From: CAYYBZ01 sp964470285 [NCBI: uncultured Oligoflexia bacterium]
GTDB lineage: Bacteria; Bdellovibrionota_G; CAYYBZ01
Assembly (NCBI GenBank): GCA_964470285.1
Contig: CAYYBZ010000126.1
Coordinates: forward strand, 1-6,467
DNA: 6,467 nt
Direction: 5' to 3'
A program made the position numbers and the translations under genes. Shown piece by piece: positions 1 to 4,974 of this stretch (the first letter of the stretch is position 1; each line of letters begins with the position of its first letter). Under the pieces are notes generated by a model. That model was not told the origin of the DNA. It searched no databases and saw nothing but the letters and a program-made list of their open reading frames with translations.

Positions 1-1208
1 GTCTCCTCATCGATCAGCAGGTTCCGCTTATCGTCCAGTGACTTCCCGTCGGCCTTCATATCATAGAACCAGACATTTTGCGTTCCCCCGGTACCGGTTT
101 TCGTGAAAACGAGAATGGCCGTGCTCACTCCGGCGTAGGGTTTAAACACCCCGCTTGGCATGGAGATCACCGCTTCCAGCTTGTTGTTGGCAATAATCTC
201 CTCCCTGAGGGATTTATGCGCCTTGCCATTCCCGAACAGCACGCCATCGGGGACGATCACCGCGCACCGGCCGCCCGACTTGAGCTGCCGTAGCATCAGG
301 GCGAGGAAGAGCAGTTCGGTTTTGGTGGTATTGGTAACGTTCTGCAATCCGGGCGAAATGCTCTCCTTGTCGATGGTACCCTTGAAGGGCGGATTGGCAA
401 GGATGAGCGTGTAGGCATCGGCGATGGTATTGTCCTTGCTCACCGCATCCATGTCCATGATATTGGGCTCCTCCACCCCGTGCAGGTAGAGGTTCATCGA
501 GGCGATCCGCAGCATGGTGGCATCGAACTCCATCCCGTTGAACATCGCTGTGTTGATATGTTCTGCATGCCGGTCGATCTCCGTCACATCGTAATGGTGG
601 TCGATATACTCCTTCGCCGCCACAAGGAAACCGGCTGTTCCGGCCGCCGGATCGCAGATGATATCGTTCAGGGAGGGCTTCACGAGACGCACCATCATTT
701 TAATGATATGCCGTGGCGTGCGGAACTGTCCGGAGGTACCCCCGCCCTCCAGTTTCGACAGCAGGTATTCGTAGATATCGCCTTTGGTATCGGAGTTGCT
801 CATGTCGATCGCTTCCAGCTTCTCCATCACCAGGTCGAGCGTTGCCGGCTTGGAGATTCCGAAATTGGCACCCCGCATGTGTGCGCTGAAGACGCTTTTC
901 TCCTTCCCCAGGGAGCGGATAAAGGGAAAGATGCCATCCACCGAATTGGAGAAAATGGTATGACGCTCGGCCACATCCATCTCCTTCAGGTTTTTCCAGC
1001 GGAAGTGCTGCTGTTGTTCATTGAAGATCGGTGTGTATTTGAAACCGTGTCTTGCTTTCAGCTCGTTCCGTGTTTCAATCTCATCCAGGTCGCGGATAAA
1101 GATCAGGTAGGTAAGCTGCTCCACGATGGTGATGGTATTGGATATTCCGCCATTCCAGAACACATTCCAGATCTGGTCGATTTGTGATTTCAAGGGTCCG
1201 GTGATCAT
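1..1208 (-). CDS. hsdM: Type I restriction-modification DNA methyltransferase subunit (HsdM), C-terminus off the window
   Basis: Modification subunit of a type I restriction-modification complex: it transfers a methyl group from S-adenosylmethionine to adenine N6, with HsdS giving specificity and HsdR cutting unmethylated DNA. The reading frame is open from an ATG at 1208 to the left edge, giving 402 complete codons. Residues ~5-130 match the helical HsdM N-terminal domain (QLTYLIFIRDLDE around 31-43). The Rossmann methylase core follows: SGQFRTPRHI near 159-168, SAM-binding motif I DPAAGTAGF at 186-194, and catalytic motif IV NPPF at 272-275. HsdM proteins are usually about 480-520 aa, so roughly the last fifth is missing beyond the edge, where hsdS and/or hsdR may lie. 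No clear Shine-Dalgarno precedes the ATG, but the N-terminus aligns well with the family from this start. Codon use is G+C-rich, unlike most genes to its right. All catalytic motifs are intact in the visible part. Confidence 0.95.
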   Translation of the reverse strand, partial: MITGPLKSQIDQIWNVFWNGGISNTITIVEQLTYLIFIRDLDEIETRNELKARHGFKYTPIFNEQQQHFRWKNLKEMDVAERHTIFSNSVDGIFPFIRSLGKEKSVFSAHMRGANFGISKPATLDLVMEKLEAIDMSNSDTKGDIYEYLLSKLEGGGTSGQFRTPRHIIKMMVRLVKPSLNDIICDPAAGTAGFLVAAKEYIDHHYDVTEIDRHAEHINTAMFNGMEFDATMLRIASMNLYLHGVEEPNIMDMDAVSKDNTIADAYTLILANPPFKGTIDKESISPGLQNVTNTTKTELLFLALMLRQLKSGGRCAVIVPDGVLFGNGKAHKSLREEIIANNKLEAVISMPSGVFKPYAGVSTAILVFTKTGTGGTQNVWFYDMKADGKSLDDKRNLLIDEE

Positions 1209-1702
1209 AGTTTTTAAAGCGCTATCAGTAATTTTTGTTCATAAATCTTGTTAACGGAAAAGCAGGTTGATGGCTTGGAGGGGTTAATTCTCCTTCGAAA
1301 TATTTATTTTATGGCCGTGCCAAAAGAAAATCATCTGTTTTTCTGCATTTTCCGGATGAGGTGCTAAGCTACAAAATTTTGTGGATTGGTGGATGGGGAA
1401 AAGTGTTTTGGAGGGGAAGGTGCAGGAATTATTCCACAGGAAGCATGTCGTGATGTTATTACCAATATAGCATTTATTTATTGCCAATATCATTTTTAAT
1501 CGAAAGCAAGATAACCTGAAATACTTCAAAGAACATCCAGTTAATTCAACGATAGAAACCCCAGAAAACCTTCAGTAAGTAGATTGCTCGTAGTCTGGTG
1601 GGTGCAATGTGATGAGCGAAGTCGAGCCATAGTTCAACATGGACTCATCGCTGGGCCTTGCAGGCCGCTCATAGTCCTGTTTATTTATTGTAGCCAGTTT
1701 TA
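1209..1702. other. Intergenic spacer between the lipoprotein gene and hsdM
   Basis: About 490 bp with no convincing gene. The part next to hsdM (about 1209-1560) is A+T-rich and presumably contains the hsdM promoter, but I could not find a clear TTG / TAnnTTTG pair. An 81-codon minus-strand frame at 1284-1529 has an unusual composition rich in Cys, Phe and His, and I do not accept it as a gene. The part from about 1586 to 1677 is G+C-richer and full of small repeats; it is listed separately. Confidence 0.6.
1586..1677. repeat. G+C-rich patch with inverted and direct repeats downstream of the lipoprotein gene
   Basis: Near-identical 10-mers GCTCGTAGTC (1586-1595) and GCTCATAGTC (1667-1676) bracket the patch. 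Inside is a dyad with outer arms GATGAG (1611-1616) and CTCATC (1644-1649), and an inner dyad CCAT (1627-1630) / ATGG (1639-1642). Beside it is a small hairpin GGCC-TTGCA-GGCC (1654-1666). The composition differs sharply from the A+T-rich DNA on both sides. It may be a copy of a dispersed, palindromic intergenic element of the kind common in Bacteroidota, or a structured transcript end. No U-tract follows, so it is not a standard intrinsic terminator. The element type is unidentified. Confidence 0.35.
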
Positions 1703-2500
1703 TCATTTTGTTTCCCAATAATCAATACATTTTTCTTGTTCTGCGATTCTTAGAATGGAAAAGCCTAATTCTATAGCCTTATTAAAGTCTTCACACCCTT
1801 GTTTTTCTTCTCCTAATTCGTATCGCGCTAATCCACGAAGAAAATATGCATTCTTATTCTTAGGTTCTATAGATATTGCCTTATTACAGTCAAAAACAAC
1901 TCCTACTAAATCGCTGGGAAATCTTGTTCCTGCTCTATTTATATAAACTCTTGCATTTAATGTATCAGTTAATAAATAGGTATCAAAATCTTCCCTTGCT
2001 TTAGCCACCATCCCAGTAGCCATAAATATTCTTGCTCTATTGAGGTGCAACTCAGGATTGGGCGATTTGACTATTTCATCATCAAGTTGTTTGATTAAAT
2101 CTTTAAAGTTGGGTTTCGTCCAAAAGCCCATTGTTGTCTTTATTCGTCCACCACAATCATCCTCAATTAGGTCAAATGACAAATAATATTTAGTTTGATA
2201 CATTTTATATTGGCCAGCACCTTGACACATCTTCCCATCTTTATCAATAAACTTGATAGTATCACCATATAATTCAAATTTTGTAACAACGTCAATTGTA
2301 TGGTCATTTCCAAAATCAGCTTCTATCAAGCCGTTTTCTTTGAAATCAAAGCCAATTGGTCCTGTCTGTCCAATTCTTACCCATTTTCCAATAATATTAT
2401 TTTCAGGTTCCGTAACTGGCTGTTTTTCTTGGCTTTTATTAACATTACAAGACCAAAAGGTTACAATCAATAAAATCAATAAAATCGGTATTCTTTTCAT
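1703..2500 (-). CDS. Predicted outer-envelope lipoprotein with an N-terminal lipocalin-like domain and C-terminal TPR repeats
   Basis: 265 aa. The N-terminus is a lipoprotein signal peptide: MKR, a hydrophobic stretch at ~4-16, then FWSC with Cys18 as the predicted lipidation site. A polar linker (~19-35) leads into a beta-rich domain at ~36-130 (GKWVRIG, then FDFKENGLIEADF and CGGRIKTTMGFW). It resembles the small lipocalin-like domains common in Bacteroidota lipoproteins and has cysteines at 92 and 116. The C-terminal half (~148-250) reads as about three TPR helical pairs; the clearest is NAYFLRGLARYELG through DFNKAIELGF at 217-247. TPRs normally mediate protein contacts. The specific function is unknown. 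It sits between the RloB-like gene and hsdM on the same strand but is separated by long spacers, so it is probably a separate transcription unit. It shows no defence-specific feature and may be a passenger gene. A+T-rich codon use contrasts with hsdM. Confidence 0.85.
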   Translation of the reverse strand: MKRIPILLILLIVTFWSCNVNKSQEKQPVTEPENNIIGKWVRIGQTGPIGFDFKENGLIEADFGNDHTIDVVTKFELYGDTIKFIDKDGKMCQGAGQYKMYQTKYYLSFDLIEDDCGGRIKTTMGFWTKPNFKDLIKQLDDEIVKSPNPELHLNRARIFMATGMVAKAREDFDTYLLTDTLNARVYINRAGTRFPSDLVGVVFDCNKAISIEPKNKNAYFLRGLARYELGEEKQGCEDFNKAIELGFSILRIAEQEKCIDYWETK

Positions 2501-2523
2501 GCTAGAGCATTTTTAGTTCGACG

Positions 2524-2683
2524 TTGTTGTTTCTTTAAATTGGCTACAACGGTAAATTGTATGAGTAGTGGCAGATTGCGTGGTAGTTTCCTGTCAAACC
2601 GCCACGTAGTTTGAGCGGGCTACAAACTTCGAAATTCAGTACTTTGCTTGCCATTACTTATACAAAGTGTTAGGTTTTCGTGC
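2524..2683. repeat. Structured intergenic element, attC-like or dispersed repeat candidate
   Basis: The spacer between the RloB-like gene and the lipoprotein gene holds a strong imperfect hairpin. Arms TGCGTGGTAGTTT (2577-2589) and AAACCGCCACGTA (2596-2608) pair at 12 of 13 positions, counting two G-T pairs, around a 6-nt loop. A second small dyad, GTTTG/CAAAC, overlaps it just to the right (about 2610-2626). The right end carries GTTAGGT (2669-2675), which fits the GTTRRRY core of integron attC sites, but I found no partner RYYYAAC at the left end. The stretch is G+C-richer than both neighbouring genes. It reminds me of intergenic sequences repeated through some Bacteroidota genomes; that is memory, not a search result. 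A role as a transcript end for the ATPase/RloB unit is also possible, although no U-tract is present. Confidence 0.4.
2668..2683 (+). repeat. Left copy of an inverted repeat bracketing the ATPase/RloB pair
   Basis: TGTTAGGTTTTCGTGC lies 7 bp beyond the stop codon of the RloB-like gene. Its reverse complement matches GCATGAAACCTAACA at 4611-4625 with one substitution and one single-base gap. The two copies enclose only the ATPase/RloB unit and its upstream control region, so they may be ends of an acquired cassette. Chance similarity is not excluded. Confidence 0.4.
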
Positions 2684-2690
2684 TTTGTTT

Positions 2691-3245
2691 TTAGCCATTC
2701 TTTATCTCCTCAAGAATCTCAATGAGTTCATAAATATTTGTTGATGGATTGTTGAATAATTCCTTTTGTTTAGCTCTTTTACAAGCATCAGAGCATTTTT
2801 CGTTTAATTTCTCTCGCAACTTTTGGTCTAATACTCCTTTTTTGTAAGTATTATGATTTCTATTACATAATTCTCTAATACAATTGGTAGTTGTAATATG
2901 TGCATTTTGATTTTTGTAATGCAATAAAAACCAAAGTTCAATTGAGGGATTGGATGTTAATAATTTGGCAGAATCTATCTTTTGCATCCGTTCAAGTACT
3001 GCGTCTATATCTGCATCATACATTAAAAAGTCAATATCCTTTTCGTGAGTTGGTTTTCCTTTCTTATGCCTTTTGATTAATTTTTCATCGATATTACTGC
3101 CTATAACTTTAGGGACAATTTCAATAGGAATTCGATATTTTGAACGAAGGTAACAAACATATGTTTCCTCGGTTTTTCCTTCGCAAAAAACCCAAAAATG
3201 GGGTTTTATCTTTTTCTCTTTTGATGCTTGTCTTTTCCTACTCAT
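2691..3245 (-). CDS. RloB/AbiLii-like protein, second gene of an ATPase-RloB defence pair
   Basis: 184 aa from the ATG at 3245. A longer frame opens at 3281, but 3245 is preferred because it gives a basic N-terminus (MSRKRQASKEKK) and the tight coupling ATGAGTAG, where the start overlaps the upstream stop by 8 nt. Residues 16-29 (HFWVFCEGKTEETY) carry the EGxTE motif that opens RloB-family, TOPRIM-type folds. MYDADID at 75-81 supplies the expected acidic cluster, and SNPSIELWFLLHY at 98-110 is the family's conserved block. Members are about 200 aa, so it is full length. RloB proteins are encoded with an AAA15 ATPase (restriction-linked RloA/RloB; lactococcal abortive-infection AbiLi/AbiLii). 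By TOPRIM analogy it is the probable nuclease effector held or triggered by its ATPase partner. The effector role is inference; no visible key residue is missing. The basic C-terminal third could contact nucleic acid. Confidence 0.85.
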   Translation of the reverse strand: MSRKRQASKEKKIKPHFWVFCEGKTEETYVCYLRSKYRIPIEIVPKVIGSNIDEKLIKRHKKGKPTHEKDIDFLMYDADIDAVLERMQKIDSAKLLTSNPSIELWFLLHYKNQNAHITTTNCIRELCNRNHNTYKKGVLDQKLREKLNEKCSDACKRAKQKELFNNPSTNIYELIEILEEIKNG

Positions 3246-4497
3246 TGTGAAGTATTGATTTGAGGTTTTCGATAGAGTCATTTACAAATGGAACGGCATC
3301 GAAACGTCCTTGTAAATATGCTTTTTCTAAATCCATTGTATCTCTAAAGTCACTATAGTCGTATAGTGAATATAAATCCGTAGAAGCATCTTCATTTTTA
3401 TTTACAAAGAAAATTTGGTCTTTACGAAACTTGGTAAGATTCAAAAATCTAGTATTGTGAGTTGTGCATATTAATTGCGCCCTTTTTCCTGCACGGAATA
3501 GATTAAAAATATATTCTATAATATCAGTATGCAGACTTTCTCCAATTTCATCAATCAACAATATTTTATTTTTAGAAACTATGTCTAAAATGTTTAACAT
3601 TATCACAAAAAGTTTTTTAGTTCCTTCAGACTCTTCGGTAATTAAGTCAAAACCTACACTCGGGTCTGCCTTATGATATGTTTTTATTTGCAATGCGTCC
3701 TGTATTACATCTTCAACTGATAATGTTAAGTCTTGTAGATTAGCATTAAAATTTTTCCCTTGCTGTTTTACTTTTCTAATTTTTATATCAACGATATCGC
3801 TATCTGCAATCCTTAATGCTTCTAATAATTGTTGTTTATAAACGTTAAATAGGTTTTCTATCTGAGGAGCATTATGTCCTAAATATCCAAGGATAAAAGT
3901 ATCGTTGAAATAGTTAAAAACATCTTTAGCTATTTCTCGGTCCAATTGGCTTGCTCGGGAAATATATAATGTTTTATTTGATGTGTTGTCTGCTACATCC
4001 AAAGGTCTTTTTAGAACAGAACCGAACGAATATTTTTCCATTTTTGTTTTTCCTAATCGTTCATCACGAGTGAATATCTTTGTTATTCGTCCTTTGGGAT
4101 AGTAGAATAAGCTTTCAGTTACTACGCTATTTTGCATTAGAGAGAAAGAGTATTCGTATTCAATTTCATCATTGACAAAACGAATGAAGTAATTGCTTGG
4201 TTTTTTGCTTGAATTTCCAAATTTGAATTTTTTGAAGTTGAATGTTATATTCTCGTTGTGGTTGTGGGAGTTTAAAACCATCATGCTGCAAAAACGGATT
4301 GCTTTAATTATGTTGCTTTTCCCTGAAGCATTTGCCCCATACAACGCAACTGTTTTAAGTACAGATGTTTTCTCAAACTTTGTAATGTTATTTTTGAGTG
4401 CTTTAGCATTTTTTGATTTAATATTTGCAGCTCTCAAATCCAATACAACTTCTTCTTTTATGGAGAAAAAGTTACTTAAACGTATTTCAAGTATCAT
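3238..4497 (-). CDS. AAA15-family ABC-type ATPase (RloA/AbiLi-like), first gene of the pair
   Basis: 419 aa, full length for the family. The N-terminus (MILEIRLSNFFSIKEE) is the typical opening of SMC/RecF/OLD-like ATPases. Walker A is GANASGKS at 54-61. A long middle insertion (~70-280) with several helices follows. The ABC signature-like ESEGTKKLF lies at 289-297, Walker B ILLIDEIGESLH at 312-323 (Asp316, Glu317), and the switch histidine in CTTHN at 344-348. The tail (DQIFFVNKNEDASTDLYSL, then a GRFDAVP block near 397-403) matches the end of AAA15 proteins. Such ATPases partner with RloB or other TOPRIM/DUF4435 effectors in abortive-infection and PARIS-like systems, where the ATPase is the likely sensor and regulator. 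Its stop overlaps the next start by 8 nt, implying translational coupling and a complex. It is A+T-rich, unlike hsdM, suggesting separate acquisition. Candidate promoter and dyads lie just upstream. An AbiL-like function is inferred from gene pairing and motifs. Confidence 0.88.
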   Translation of the reverse strand: MILEIRLSNFFSIKEEVVLDLRAANIKSKNAKALKNNITKFEKTSVLKTVALYGANASGKSNIIKAIRFCSMMVLNSHNHNENITFNFKKFKFGNSSKKPSNYFIRFVNDEIEYEYSFSLMQNSVVTESLFYYPKGRITKIFTRDERLGKTKMEKYSFGSVLKRPLDVADNTSNKTLYISRASQLDREIAKDVFNYFNDTFILGYLGHNAPQIENLFNVYKQQLLEALRIADSDIVDIKIRKVKQQGKNFNANLQDLTLSVEDVIQDALQIKTYHKADPSVGFDLITEESEGTKKLFVIMLNILDIVSKNKILLIDEIGESLHTDIIEYIFNLFRAGKRAQLICTTHNTRFLNLTKFRKDQIFFVNKNEDASTDLYSLYDYSDFRDTMDLEKAYLQGRFDAVPFVNDSIENLKSILHNE

Positions 4498-4511
4498 TTT
4501 AAATGATTTTA

Positions 4512-4528
4512 TTGTAAATAATTTACAA
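4512..4528. promoter_or_regulatory. Perfect operator-like dyad in front of the ATPase gene
   Basis: TTGTAAAT (4512-4519), a single A, then ATTTACAA (4521-4528): a perfect 8-bp inverted repeat with a 1-nt centre, ending 14 nt before the ATPase start codon. It could be an operator for a dimeric repressor or a 5'-leader hairpin over the ribosome-binding region. The local A+T richness makes a chance dyad less improbable, but position and symmetry are good. Confidence 0.4.
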
Positions 4529-4534
4529 ATTAAG

Positions 4535-4564
4535 CTTATAAACTATAAAAAACAAATTTATAAG
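4535..4564. promoter_or_regulatory. Second dyad overlapping the candidate promoter
   Basis: CTTATAAA (4535-4542) and TTTATAAG (4557-4564) form a perfect 8-bp inverted repeat with a 14-nt spacer. The right arm overlaps the candidate -7 box. It could be a second operator or chance in A+T-rich DNA. Confidence 0.3.
4553..4560 (-). promoter_or_regulatory. Candidate Bacteroidota -7 box for the ATPase/RloB unit
   Basis: The minus strand reads TAAATTTG, an exact match to TAnnTTTG, the -7 consensus of the primary sigma factor in Bacteroidota. It lies about 55 nt upstream of the ATPase ATG. No good TTG -33 element is visible at the expected distance, so the call rests on one box and position. Confidence 0.3.
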
Positions 4565-4610
4565 AATCATTTATGTAATCTTAATACTTTATTCATCCTG
4601 TGTGTTTTTA

Positions 4611-4625
4611 GCATGAAACCTAACA
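4611..4625 (-). repeat. Right copy of the inverted repeat bracketing the ATPase/RloB pair
   Basis: GCATGAAACCTAACA is the inverted partner of the 16-mer at 2668-2683 (one mismatch, one gap). ACCTAAC within it fits RYYYAAC, the complement of the GTTRRRY integron core, while the left copy has GTTAGGT. It lies about 114 bp upstream of the ATPase start, beyond the candidate promoter. No convincing target-site duplication flanks the pair. Confidence 0.4.
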
Positions 4626-4877
4626 TATTATTATAAATACTATTTTTCAATTTTATCTTACTGCGCCTGCATTTGCTAAAGACTAGTAAGGGTACTTCAG
4701 GTTTATATATGTTGCAAGAATTGGTTTGTTATGTGTTCTTACCTTGTCTGGTATATGCTATGCCTGCGAAACCTCCTGCTGTTACTCACAAAAAATCTGG
4801 CTGCGTATTCGGGAATGATCCGGAATCAAATTCAACAACTTGGCTTGCTGAATAAAAGTAAAGAAAAAAATTCAATG

Positions 4878-4970
4878 TTATTTATACTCCTCCACATCGA
4901 TGCCGTATTTCTCGATCTTGTTGCGGAGGGTGTTGATCACCCAGCCGATGGCTTTAGCTGTTTGGCTGTG
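4878..4970 (-). pseudogene. C-terminal remnant of a protein with a Fis-type helix-turn-helix
   Basis: A 30-codon frame between an in-frame TAG (4971-4973) and a TAA (4878-4880), with no start codon. It reads HSQTAKAIGWVINTLRNKIEK and then YGIDVEEYK. The spacing AKAIG...NTLRNKIEKYGI mirrors the last two helices of Fis-type DNA-binding domains, as at the C-terminus of NtrC-family sigma-54 activators (typically AAKALGVSRNTLRxKLxxYGI). Its codons are G+C-rich, like hsdM and unlike the A+T-rich genes between. It begins only 4 nt after the stop of the primase-type gene, so it looks like a deletion or insertion junction that kept only the tail of an older gene. The Fis assignment rests on a short match. 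The alternative is an unrelated C-terminal tail. Confidence 0.45.
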
Positions 4971-4974
4971 CTAT

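Larger units (their letters stand above)
4498..4877. other. Intergenic region upstream of the ATPase gene
   Basis: About 380 bp without a credible gene. The part near the ATPase gene is very A+T-rich and holds the candidate promoter and two dyads. The repeat copy GCATGAAACCTAACA lies at 4611-4625. Beyond it is a moderately G+C-rich stretch (about 4660-4855) whose short frames in both directions are broken and unrecognisable, possibly decayed coding sequence. An imperfect dyad at 4807-4826 has ATTC-GGA arms against TCC-GAAT with one mismatch and a 4-nt loop. It could be an operator or weak transcript-end hairpin for the primase unit, though no T-run follows directly. Confidence 0.5.

Noticed and set aside
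480-1187. Long plus-strand open frame of 235 codons
   Set aside because: It lies entirely opposite hsdM, whose methylase motifs are intact, and its Cys/His-rich product resembles no protein I know. It is an antisense shadow of G+C-rich coding DNA.
1284-1529. 81-codon minus-strand frame upstream of hsdM
   Set aside because: Odd amino-acid composition, no recognisable motif, no ribosome-binding site, and A+T-rich intergenic context.
1611-1666. tRNA-like look of the patch with a TTCAAC loop
   Set aside because: No acceptor stem, D-arm or anticodon arm can be formed around it.
3246-3281. Upstream ATG (3281) as the RloB start
   Set aside because: It would give a 44-nt overlap with the ATPase gene. 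The 3245 start gives the tight ATGAGTAG overlap and the usual basic N-terminus.
4193-4636. 147-codon plus-strand frame
   Set aside because: Mostly antisense to the Walker A end of the ATPase gene; the hydrophobic product is a reverse-strand artefact.
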